A stretch of DNA of 13,932 bases from Porphyromonadaceae bacterium UBA7180 (lineage in GTDB: Bacteria; Bacteroidota; Bacteroidia; Bacteroidales; Muribaculaceae), in NCBI GenBank assembly GCA_002491165.1, contig DKVK01000106.1, positions 1-13,932 on the forward strand, in the 5' to 3' direction. This document shows, in pieces, positions 7,892 through 13,847 of the stretch (position 1 is the first letter of the stretch; each line of letters starts with the position of its first letter). A program made the translations under genes and the position numbers. Under the pieces are notes generated by a model. It ran no database searches. It had not been told where the DNA came from and saw only the letters and a list, made by a program, of their open reading frames with translations.

Positions 7892-9373
7892 TCAATAGTT
7901 ACGGGCGAAGAGCACGCGGCGTGCCGAGGGCTTGCCGGTCACCATGCAGACACCCGGGGTGTCGTCGCCGCCAAGGGGGATGCAGCGGATGGTGGCTTTC
8001 GTCTCCTCCTTGACCCTGTCTTCCGTCTCAGGGGTGCCGTCCCAGTGGGCGAGTATGAAGTAGCCCTGCTCTATCTTCTCCTTGAACTCGTCGTAGGTAT
8101 CGACGGTAATAGTGCGCTCCTCGCGGCGTTTCAGAGCCTTCTCGAAGAGGGATTTCTGTATGTCGTCGAGGATGCGGAGGATTTCGTCCTCCAGGCCGGC
8201 GAAGGGAACGATTTCCTTTTCGAGGGTGTCGCGGCGAACAAGTTCTACCGTTCCGTTCTCGAGGTCGCGGGCACCGATGGCAAGGCGCACGGGGACACCT
8301 TTCAGCTCGTAGTCGGCAAATTTGAAGCCGGGGCGGCGGTTGTCGGCGTCGTCAAACTTCACGGTGAGACCGTGGCTGCGCAGGTCGTCGACAAGGGGTT
8401 TCACGCGCTCGGCTATGGCGTCGAGCTGCGCCTTCTCCTTATATATAGGTACGATGGCAACGTGGATGGGAGCGAGCTTGGGCGGAAGTACAAGGCCGTT
8501 GTCGTCGCTGTGCGTCATGATGAGCGCGCCCATCAGTCGGGTGGATACGCCCCAAGAGGTAGCCCAGACATATTCCTGCTCGTTATTCTTGTTGATGAAC
8601 TTCACGTCGAAAGCCTTTGCGAAGTTCTGGCCGAGGAAATGGGAGGTGCCTGACTGGAGCGCTTTGCCGTCCTGCATCATGGCTTCTATTGTATAGGTGT
8701 CGAGTGCTCCGGCGAAGCGTTCGTTGGCCGATTTCACACCTTTCACAACCGGCATCGCCATGTAGTTTTCGGCGAAGTCGGCATAGACTTCGAGCATCTT
8801 GCGTGCTTCGGCTTCGGCCTCTTCGCGGGTAGCGTGGGCGGTGTGGCCCTCCTGCCACAGGAACTCGGCCGTGCGAAGGAACATGCGCGTACGCATCTCC
8901 CAACGCATCACGTTGGCCCACTGGTTCACAAGGATGGGGAGGTCGCGGTAGGAGTTTATCCAGTTTTTGTATGTATTCCAGATGATGGTCTCGGAGGTAG
9001 GACGGATTATGAGTTCCTCCTCGAGCCGGGCGTCGGGGTCTACGACAACGCCTCCGCCGTTTTCGTCGTTCTTGAGGCGGTGGTGCGTAACCACGGCGCA
9101 CTCTTTGGCGAAACCTTCCACATGCTCGGCTTCGCGGCTAAGGAAAGACTTCGGAATCAGGAGAGGGAAGTAGGCGTTCTGGTGTCCCGTTGCCTTGAAC
9201 ATATCGTCGAGGACGCGTTGCATCTTTTCCCAGATGGCGTAGCCATACGGCTTGATGACCATGCATCCGCGCACGGCACTCTGCTCGGCGAGGTCGGCTT
9301 TTATCACAAGTTCATTGTACCATTGGGAATAATTATCCGCTCTTTTCGTTAAATTCTTTAATTCCTTTGCCAT
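7892..9373 (-). CDS. proS: Prolyl-tRNA synthetase, eukaryote/archaeon-like short type
   Basis: The enzyme charges tRNA-Pro with proline in the cytoplasm. At 493 residues it lacks the large editing insertion of E. coli-type ProRS and has the C-terminal extension of the eukaryote-like type. Class II motif 2 is seen as VMRWEMRTRMFLRTAEFLWQ (155-174), with RPTSET upstream (124-129) and GHTAH downstream. Motif 3 is around STRLMGALIMTHSDDNG (277-293). An anticodon-binding domain (PIHVAIVPI onward, about 302-405) follows, then the terminal domain. The chain ends in Tyr, as in Thermus ProRS, where the C-terminal tyrosine reaches the active site. The usual four zinc cysteines of the last domain are mostly gone: WDGTPET and CMVTGKPS stand where WCG...C and CxxC are expected, leaving Cys476 only. 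The ATG at 9371-9373 is the natural start; no Shine-Dalgarno sequence is evident. Confidence 0.97.
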   Translation of the reverse strand: MAKELKNLTKRADNYSQWYNELVIKADLAEQSAVRGCMVIKPYGYAIWEKMQRVLDDMFKATGHQNAYFPLLIPKSFLSREAEHVEGFAKECAVVTHHRLKNDENGGGVVVDPDARLEEELIIRPTSETIIWNTYKNWINSYRDLPILVNQWANVMRWEMRTRMFLRTAEFLWQEGHTAHATREEAEAEARKMLEVYADFAENYMAMPVVKGVKSANERFAGALDTYTIEAMMQDGKALQSGTSHFLGQNFAKAFDVKFINKNNEQEYVWATSWGVSTRLMGALIMTHSDDNGLVLPPKLAPIHVAIVPIYKEKAQLDAIAERVKPLVDDLRSHGLTVKFDDADNRRPGFKFADYELKGVPVRLAIGARDLENGTVELVRRDTLEKEIVPFAGLEDEILRILDDIQKSLFEKALKRREERTITVDTYDEFKEKIEQGYFILAHWDGTPETEDRVKEETKATIRCIPLGGDDTPGVCMVTGKPSARRVLFARNY

Positions 9374-9465
9374 TTTTTTATATCAGTTATACCTGAATGT
9401 TAGTTACTATAAATACCGGAGGCGACGGGGCTGTTTTATTGTCATCGCGTAATCCGTAAAAGGCT

Positions 9466-9521
9466 GAACATCCGCAAGTTATGTAAACAGCGTGAAGCAG
9501 AGCCGCCGAGATGCGGAGTTC
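9466..9521 (-). promoter_or_regulatory. Stem-loop in the proS 5' leader
   Basis: On the minus strand, GAAC-TCCGCA (9521-9512) pairs with TGCGGA-T-GTTC (9476-9466), giving a ten-pair stem with one bulged base and a 35-nt loop. It starts almost exactly where transcription from the neighbouring promoter should begin, so it would sit at the mRNA's 5' end, about 90 nt before proS. The rest of 9374-9465 shows nothing further that I can name. Confidence 0.4.
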
Positions 9522-9527
9522 ATCATG

Positions 9528-9535
9528 CAAAATTA
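9528..9535 (-). promoter_or_regulatory. Candidate proS promoter (-7 box)
   Basis: TAATTTTG on the minus strand matches the Bacteroidetes -7 consensus TAnnTTTG exactly. The expected -33 TTTG, about 19-20 nt further upstream, is not clear. The surroundings (9530-9690) are AT-rich, gene-free and otherwise featureless. Transcription would begin near 9521, leaving a leader of about 150 nt before proS. Confidence 0.45.
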
Positions 9536-9690
9536 AAAAAATAAATTGAAAATAGGAAGAATCCGCCCCTAAAAAAAACCGCAATAATCAATTTTTGACA
9601 TTTTTTAACACCCAGTCCTCCTCCATACTGCCGAACGAAACAACCACTATAAATCTTACAAATATTACACTGTAAATCCTTCCCACAATC

Positions 9691-9721
9691 TATAGGTAAC
9701 AAAATAAGTAAATGTGCATTT
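9691..9721 (+). repeat. Left terminal inverted repeat
   Basis: It starts TATAGGTAAC, and AAGTAAATGTG is fully conserved with the right end. It matches the reverse complement of 10041-10071 at 26 of 31 positions, and the five differences fall mainly in bases 11-15. No long gap is needed in the alignment. Confidence 0.75.
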
Positions 9722-9782
9722 GGGTTAACCAAAGTTCCTGAAATATAATTCCAATAGTTGGCCGTTATATGTATTGCGTAGC

Positions 9783-9884
9783 GCTTCCGTCAGGTAGCAG
9801 ATTTTTCCGTAACCCCGTACGCCGCCGGGCGTGCGGGGTAAGAGGCAATACATAATATATAGCCTCCGGAGGAGGTTGATTTCC
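9783..9884 (+). repeat. Three-hairpin unit, left copy
   Basis: Hairpin 1 (9783-9798) is GCTTCC-GTCA-GGTAGC with one mismatch, followed by AGATTTTTCC. Hairpin 2 (9813-9838) has an 11-bp stem, CCCCGTACGCC with GGCGTGCGGGG and one T·G pair, around GCCG. Hairpin 3 (9863-9875) is CCTCC-GGA-GGAGG, followed by TTGATTT. This copy has about 38 bp more than the right copy between the terminal repeat and hairpin 1. Confidence 0.7.
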
Positions 9885-9917
9885 AATTATTTACGCCATG
9901 AATAGTTCTTCTTGATG

Positions 9918-10017
9918 CAAATCGGCCTCCTCCCGGAGGCCTGCATTCATGTGCGCTTTGGTCCCCGCACGCCTGGCGGCGTACGGGGTTACGAAAAATC
10001 TGCCTCCTTGCGGAGGC
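9918..10017 (-). repeat. Three-hairpin unit, right copy (inverted)
   Basis: On the minus strand, hairpin 1 (10017-10002) is GCCTCC-GCAA-GGAGGC and hairpin 2 (9988-9963) has the same 11-bp stem as the left copy, around GCCA. Hairpin 3 (9941-9924) is GGCCTCC-GGGA-GGAGGCC. Both small loops fit GNRA tetraloops. Hairpins 1 and 3 are near repeats of each other, each followed by GATTT. Spacing between hairpins (13 and 21 nt) nearly equals that in the left copy (14 and 23). Confidence 0.7.
9994..10017 (-). terminator. Possible NlpC/P60 terminator inside the repeat
   Basis: On the minus strand, GCCTCC-GCAA-GGAGGC is followed by AGATTTTT, the shape of an intrinsic terminator, about 50 bp after the NlpC/P60 stop. 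The repeat may thus supply this gene's 3' end. The two bases AG between stem and T-run weaken the case. Confidence 0.45.
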
Positions 10018-10040
10018 GCCGGAACAATTCATCCATAGTA

Positions 10041-10071
10041 AAATTCACATTTACTTGCTGCGTTACCTATA
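10041..10071 (-). repeat. Right terminal inverted repeat
   Basis: This is the reverse-complement partner of 9691-9721. Its outer bases TATAG include the TAG stop codon (10069-10067 on the minus strand) of the NlpC/P60 gene, so element and gene overlap by a few bases. Confidence 0.75.
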
Positions 10072-10642
10072 AAAGCCCGGGCAGAGTCGGTTCAAGCAAA
10101 AGTAGCGCCATCATGCGCTCCAGGGCAGGGACTCTCCCGAAGCAGATTATCCGCTTCGAGTAATACGGGCTGTCAAGACTCGAAACCACAACTCCCTTCG
10201 AGCTGGAAGCGTGGATAAACTGCTCCTTGTCGACAAGCATCCCCACGTGGCTGATTCGCGACGGGTCCTTTCCGGTGGCGAAGAAAACAAGGTCGCCTGC
10301 CACGGCCTTTTCCCTCGGGATGGTCTTGCAGAACTCGGCCTGTTTGCGGCTGTTCCGCGGCAACTTTATTTCCAACGCTTGCAGATAGACGCTCATGACC
10401 ATCCCGGAACAGTCAGTGCCCCGTCCCTTGTCGGCGCGGGCGTATTCGTAGGGAGTTCCCAACCAGGTGTTTGCCTCTTCGAGCAAAAGACGCCGTTCCT
10501 TCGGCAGTTTCCTGACGTCGACAGTCTGACCGCTACGTTTTTCGTGACCGTGGCGGTGGGTTTGCGCCCTCCGTCCGGTGGAACACGATGCAAACAGCAG
10601 CGATAGCAGAAGCAGTGAATATACAGGGATAAATCTTTTCAT
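10067..10642 (-). CDS. NlpC/P60 family lipoprotein, probable cell-wall endopeptidase
   Basis: A 191-residue lipoprotein related to Spr/MepS-type enzymes, which cut peptide cross-links or stems in peptidoglycan in the periplasm. The signal peptide ends in a lipobox, LFASC, with Cys20 as the lipidated residue. A basic, histidine-rich linker (about 23-50) leads to the catalytic domain. LGTPYEYA is followed by the nucleophile Cys78 in TDCSGMV, then KLPRNSRKQ, GDLVFF, His132 in SHVGML and the third catalytic residue His144 in FIHASS. The domain should finish near YYSKRIICFGRV (160-171). The last 20 residues (PALERMMALLLLEPTLPGLL) are hydrophobic and unlike the usual family end, and the TAG stop comes from the terminal repeat of the adjoining element. 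The tail may therefore be an insertion by-product. No TAnnTTTG promoter was found upstream. Confidence 0.9.
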   Translation of the reverse strand: MKRFIPVYSLLLLSLLFASCSTGRRAQTHRHGHEKRSGQTVDVRKLPKERRLLLEEANTWLGTPYEYARADKGRGTDCSGMVMSVYLQALEIKLPRNSRKQAEFCKTIPREKAVAGDLVFFATGKDPSRISHVGMLVDKEQFIHASSSKGVVVSSLDSPYYSKRIICFGRVPALERMMALLLLEPTLPGLL

Positions 10643-10759
10643 AATTTATGGAGGAGTATCTTAAGGCAATAATGCGAAAGTTCGCTCTGCGAAGTTACAC
10701 AAAAGTTTCTGAATGAGCAAGAAAAACACACGAAAAAGGGCAATAAATGGGACAAAAAC

Positions 10760-10781
10760 CCGTATCGACAAAAAAATACGG
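10760..10781 (-). other. Hairpin with minus-strand T-run in the divergent region
   Basis: CCGTAT (10760-10765) pairs with ATACGG (10776-10781). Read on the minus strand it is followed by GTTTTTG, like an intrinsic terminator, yet no minus-strand gene lies upstream of it. It sits between the citrate lyase promoter and the divergent NlpC/P60 gene and could block antisense transcription. The remainder of 10643-10800 is AT-rich and holds nothing else I can name. Confidence 0.3.
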
Positions 10782-10800
10782 AAAAAATTCCTCAATTTAT

Positions 10801-10831
10801 TTTGCCAATTAAAAGTTTAGACTTACCTTTG
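10801..10831 (+). promoter_or_regulatory. citDEF promoter, Bacteroidetes housekeeping type
   Basis: TTTG (10801-10804) and TACCTTTG (10824-10831) are separated by exactly 19 bases, a full match to the Bacteroidetes sigma-ABfr consensus (TTTG, 19-21 nt, TAnnTTTG). Transcription should begin near 10838 and run into citD. It is the clearest promoter in the window. Confidence 0.8.
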
Positions 10832-10837
10832 CCGCCG

Positions 10838-11024
10838 TAAACCCGACATAATCGTCCGCACGGGGCCGCGTATGGCAGGGGGTCGGAAACGCTGCTGTTT
10901 CCACTTGTATATGCATCCCGGACACGGCTCGGAACCTGACGACAATAACCGGGCGACAAAGCGTCTCCGGGAACATTCCGGAAAACGCCGCGCGCCCACA
11001 CGACATATAAACCTTAACAAAACC
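10838..11024 (+). promoter_or_regulatory. Long structured 5' leader of citDEF
   Basis: About 187 nt separate the predicted transcript start from citD. Hairpins visible are GGAAAC-GCTGCT-GTTTCC (10885-10902), CCCGG/CCGGG (10917-10921 with 10949-10953) and TCCGG/CCGGA (10966-10970 with 10978-10982, 7-nt loop). No known riboswitch is recognised. An open frame in phase with citD begins at 10872 but does not resemble the CitD family, so I read it as leader. Confidence 0.4.
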
Positions 11025-11303
11025 ATGATGCTAAAAAAATCTTATGCAGGGACCCTTGAGTCAGGCGACATACTGATTCAATTGTCCCCCTCGGAGAAAC
11101 CGGGTCTGAGCGTGAACCTCGACAGCACGGTAGGTGCACGCTTCGGTAAGCAAATCACCTCAGTTATAGAGGAAACACTGCGCTCGCTGGGCGTGGAAGA
11201 CGCCATCGTGGACGCTACGGACAAGGGCGCCCTCGACTGCACCATACGCGCACGCACGACGGCAGCCGCCGTCCGCGCCACCGGCAAGGACGTCTGGCAG
11301 TAA
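11025..11303 (+). CDS. citD: Citrate lyase acyl carrier protein (gamma subunit)
   Basis: The carrier subunit of citrate lyase: its phosphoribosyl-dephospho-CoA arm carries acetyl and citryl groups between CitF and CitE. The protein has 92 residues from the first ATG of an ATGATG pair; the second ATG (11028) is equally possible. The attachment motif YAGTLESGD lies at residues 7-15, and its serine (13, or 12 from the second ATG) corresponds to the modified Ser14 of Klebsiella CitD (AGTLESSD). PGLSVNLDSTVGARFG, GVEDAIVDATDKGALDC and TIRARTTAAAVRA match the rest of the family. The length is normal (about 90-100). The gene lies first in the operon, 72 bp before citE. Modification requires CitX and CitG, not seen here. 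Confidence 0.95.
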   Translation: MMLKKSYAGTLESGDILIQLSPSEKPGLSVNLDSTVGARFGKQITSVIEETLRSLGVEDAIVDATDKGALDCTIRARTTAAAVRATGKDVWQ

Positions 11304-11315
11304 CCCGCTGTCAAT

Positions 11316-11338
11316 CCCTACTCTCCCTCGTCCCTCCC
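11316..11338 (-). other. G-quadruplex motif in the citD-citE gap
   Basis: On the minus (template) strand there are four GGG runs separated by loops A, ACGA and AGAGTA, which meets the usual G3+N1-7 rule. The plus strand is a pyrimidine tract (11315-11352, only four purines), also resembling a C-rich, G-poor Rho-loading site. Either could modulate how much transcription passes from citD to citE. Confidence 0.5.
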
Positions 11339-11375
11339 TCCGCTCTCCGTTTAACCTTAAATCGAATCAATCAAT

Positions 11376-12266
11376 ATGCAGCGACTCAGAAGAACAATGA
11401 TGTTCGTGCCCGGAAACAACCCGGCGATGATGCAGGACGCATACATCTACGGTCCGGACTCCATAATGCTCGACCTCGAAGACTCCGTCTCGATGGCCGA
11501 AAAAGACACAGCGCGACTGCTGGTCTACAACGCACTGAAAACCATCGACTACGGCGACACCGAAATGGTAGTGCGCATAAACCCCCTGAACACCCCTTAC
11601 AGCAAGAAGGACATCGAAGCCGTGGTAAAGGCCGGTGTACATGTAATACGTATGCCCAAGACCGAAACCGCCGAAGAGGTCGTTGAGGTGGAACGCGAGA
11701 TTGAACGCGTCGAGAAAGAACTCGGATGCGTAGGCCGCACACAGATAATGGCCGCCATCGAGAGCGCCCTCGGCGTGGTCAACGCCTACGCCATCGCCAC
11801 CGCCTCCAAGCGAATGATGGGTATAGCCCTCGGCGCCGAAGACTATTGCGCGAACCTCAAGACACAGCGTTCAAAGGACGGCGCGGAACTCGCCCTCGCC
11901 CGCGAAACCATCGTGGTGGCTGCCCGCGCCGCAGGCATCGACGCCCTCGACACCGTTTACTCCAACCTCAACGACATGGAGACATTCCGCCGCGAGGTCG
12001 AGTTCATAAAGACTCTCGGGTTCGACGGCAAGTCGATTATCAACCCGCGCCAGATAGAGGTTGTAAACGAGGTCTTCACCCCCAAACAGAAGGACATAGA
12101 CAAGGCCCTGGCCATCATCGCCGCCATCAAGGAGGCAGAGAAGAAAGGTTCGGGAGTCATCGCCCTCAACGGCAAGATGATTGACAAACCGGTAGTAACA
12201 CGTGCACAACGCACCGTAGAGCTTGCAATTGCTTCAGGTGTACTTAAAGAGGAGGATGTAAAATGA
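11376..12266 (+). CDS. citE: Citrate lyase beta subunit (citryl-ACP lyase)
   Basis: CitE cleaves citryl-ACP to oxaloacetate and acetyl-ACP, the second step of the citrate lyase cycle. The protein has 296 residues, usual for CitE, and belongs to the HpcH/HpaI-like TIM barrel superfamily. Visible features are RRTMMFVPGNNPAM (5-18), the metal-site segment MLDLEDSV (31-38), VVRINP with Arg68, AAIESALGV with Glu129, ALGAEDYCANL with Asp156, and GFDGKSIINPRQ (215-226). The full-length match, together with citD before it and citF overlapping it by ATGA, separates it from stand-alone CitE-like (malyl/citramalyl-CoA lyase) proteins. The ATG at 11376 gives the standard N-terminus. No Shine-Dalgarno sequence is seen, as is usual in this phylum. 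Confidence 0.97.
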   Translation: MQRLRRTMMFVPGNNPAMMQDAYIYGPDSIMLDLEDSVSMAEKDTARLLVYNALKTIDYGDTEMVVRINPLNTPYSKKDIEAVVKAGVHVIRMPKTETAEEVVEVEREIERVEKELGCVGRTQIMAAIESALGVVNAYAIATASKRMMGIALGAEDYCANLKTQRSKDGAELALARETIVVAARAAGIDALDTVYSNLNDMETFRREVEFIKTLGFDGKSIINPRQIEVVNEVFTPKQKDIDKALAIIAAIKEAEKKGSGVIALNGKMIDKPVVTRAQRTVELAIASGVLKEEDVK

Positions 12267-13801
12267 ACACATTGGCAGACAGAAAAGAAGCGATAGCACT
12301 CCAGGCACAGGCCATGGACAAGAAAGTTTACAACGACGCGGCCCGCGAAAAAGACCCCACGCAGCGCATCGACCTGCAGCAGAAGAGCCCCAAGCTCGCC
12401 ACGCTCGAAGACGCCATCCGCCGCTCCGGCCTCAAGGACGGAATGACAATCTCCTTCCACCACCACTTCCGTGGCGGCGACAAGGTTGTAAACATGGTTG
12501 TAGACAAGCTGGCCGAAATGGGTTACAAGGACCTGCACCTGGCAGCCTCCAGCCTTTCGGACGTACACGAACCCCTCATACGCCACATCAGGAACGGCGT
12601 CATCACCCGCATCTCCACCTCCGGACTGCGCGGCGAGCTGGCACGCGAAATCTCTCACGGCCTCATGAAGAATCCCGTCGTCTTCCGCAGCCACGGCGGC
12701 CGCGGCTCCGCGATCGCCAACGGCGACCTGCACATAGACGTCGCATTCCTGGGCGCATCCTCTGCCGACCCCCTCGGGAACGCCTGCGGGTTCTCACGCT
12801 CCGAGAACGCAAAGAGCATCTGCGGCTCGCTCGGCTACGCACTGCCCGACGCGCAGTATGCCGACAAGGTTGTGGTAATCACCGACGACCTCGTCCCCTA
12901 CCCCAACACCCCCAACGCCATCTCCGAGCGCGACGTGGACTATGTCGTTACCGTAGACTCCGTGGGTGACTCCTCCAAGATTTCCTCCGGCGCCATCCGC
13001 GACACCAAGAACCCGCGAGACATCCTCCTGGCACAGCAGGCCGCAAAGGTAATCATCAACTCAGGATACTTCAAGAACGGTTTCTCCATCCAGACCGGCT
13101 CGGGCGGCGCTTCGCTGGCTGCCGTCAAGTTCATCCGCGAACAGATGATAGAGCAGGGCATCGTGGCCGACTTCGCCCTCGGCGGAATCACCGCACACAT
13201 GGTCAAACTCCACGAGGAAGGTCTCATCAAGCGCCTCATCGACGTCCAGTCGTTCGACAAGGTGGCTGCCGAATCGCTCAAGAACGACCCGATGCACAAG
13301 GAGGTTTCCGCCAACGAATATGCTTCGGCCGACGAACCCGGTTCCGCCACACACTACCTCGACATAGTAATCCTCTCGGCACTCGAGGCCGACGTCAACT
13401 TCAACGTAAACGTCCTGGTAGGCAGCGACGGCATCATCCGCGGTGCCATCGGCGGTCACCCCGACACTGCCGCCGACTCCGCCCTCTCGATTATCGTCTG
13501 CCCGCTGCTCCGCGGCCGCATCCCCTGTATCGTAGACGAGGTTACGACGCTCATCACCCCGGGTTCGTCCGTCGACGTCATCGTCACCGAATACGGCATC
13601 GCAGTCAACCCGCGCCGTCCCGAACTCAAGGAACGCCTCGAAAAGGCAGGCCTCAACATAGTCGACATCCATTCGCTGCGCGACCGTGCCCTCAAGGTTA
13701 TCGGCACTCCGGAACCCATCCCCTTCGGCGACAAGACCGTGGGCGTCGTCATGAACCGCGACGGCAGCGTCCAGGACGTCATCATGAATGTTAAAGACTG
13801 A
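12263..13801 (+). CDS. citF: Citrate lyase alpha subunit (citrate:acetyl-ACP transferase)
   Basis: CitF swaps the acetyl group on CitD for citrate, giving citryl-ACP for CitE. The protein has 512 residues, normal for the family. It shows the N-terminal region RKEAIALQAQAMDKK, then the CoA-transferase-like motifs TISFHHHFRGGD (62-73), STSGLRGELAREI (118-130), FRSHGGRGSAIANGDL, FSIQTGSGGASLA (274-286), EYASADEPGSATHYLD, and GAIGGHPDTAADSAL near 394-408. Its ATG overlaps the citE stop (ATGA), so the two are likely translationally coupled and made in equal amounts, as expected for the complex. It is cytoplasmic. citX, citG, citC or a citrate transporter may follow beyond the window, but the first 130 bases after the stop do not show them. 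Confidence 0.97.
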   Translation: MNTLADRKEAIALQAQAMDKKVYNDAAREKDPTQRIDLQQKSPKLATLEDAIRRSGLKDGMTISFHHHFRGGDKVVNMVVDKLAEMGYKDLHLAASSLSDVHEPLIRHIRNGVITRISTSGLRGELAREISHGLMKNPVVFRSHGGRGSAIANGDLHIDVAFLGASSADPLGNACGFSRSENAKSICGSLGYALPDAQYADKVVVITDDLVPYPNTPNAISERDVDYVVTVDSVGDSSKISSGAIRDTKNPRDILLAQQAAKVIINSGYFKNGFSIQTGSGGASLAAVKFIREQMIEQGIVADFALGGITAHMVKLHEEGLIKRLIDVQSFDKVAAESLKNDPMHKEVSANEYASADEPGSATHYLDIVILSALEADVNFNVNVLVGSDGIIRGAIGGHPDTAADSALSIIVCPLLRGRIPCIVDEVTTLITPGSSVDVIVTEYGIAVNPRRPELKERLEKAGLNIVDIHSLRDRALKVIGTPEPIPFGDKTVGVVMNRDGSVQDVIMNVKD

Positions 13802-13802
13802 C

Positions 13803-13828
13803 AACACCTTATATTATAAGTAAGTGTT
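13803..13828 (+). terminator. Hairpin after citF
   Basis: AACAC (13803-13807) pairs with GTGTT (13824-13828), and CTTAT (13808-13812) with ATAAG (13816-13820), around ATT, with TAA unpaired on one side. It starts two bases after the stop. It is AU-rich and no T-run follows, so it may end or protect the mRNA only partly. Confidence 0.35.
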
Positions 13829-13847
13829 CAAATTAAACCGATAGTAA

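Larger units (their letters stand above)
9691..10071. mobile_element. 381-bp inverted-repeat element, MITE-like
   Basis: The two ends are matching inverted repeats starting TATAGGTAAC (26 of 31 bases identical). Inside, two diverged copies of a three-hairpin unit face each other, so nearly the whole element is an imperfect palindrome. There is no transposase and no credible long ORF. If the borders are TAGGTAAC...GTTACCTA, each side is flanked by TA, which would fit a TA target duplication but is too short to prove one. The right end contains the stop codon of the neighbouring NlpC/P60 gene. A non-autonomous mobile element or a pair of inverted intergenic repeats (REP/BIME-like) both fit. No named family is recognised. 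Confidence 0.6.

Noticed and set aside
9523..9732. 69-codon minus-strand frame in the AT-rich gap, with a Phe-rich end
   Set aside because: It overlaps both the candidate proS promoter and the end of the inverted-repeat element, and its composition follows the T-rich DNA.
9783..10017. CRISPR array suggested by recurring GCCTCC/GGAGG motifs
   Set aside because: The repeats are few, palindromic, inverted rather than in regular direct series, and no cas genes are present.
10872..11024. Upstream extension of citD by 51 codons
   Set aside because: CitD proteins begin a few residues before AGTLES. The extension is Arg/His-rich with no similarity and lies in the structured leader.
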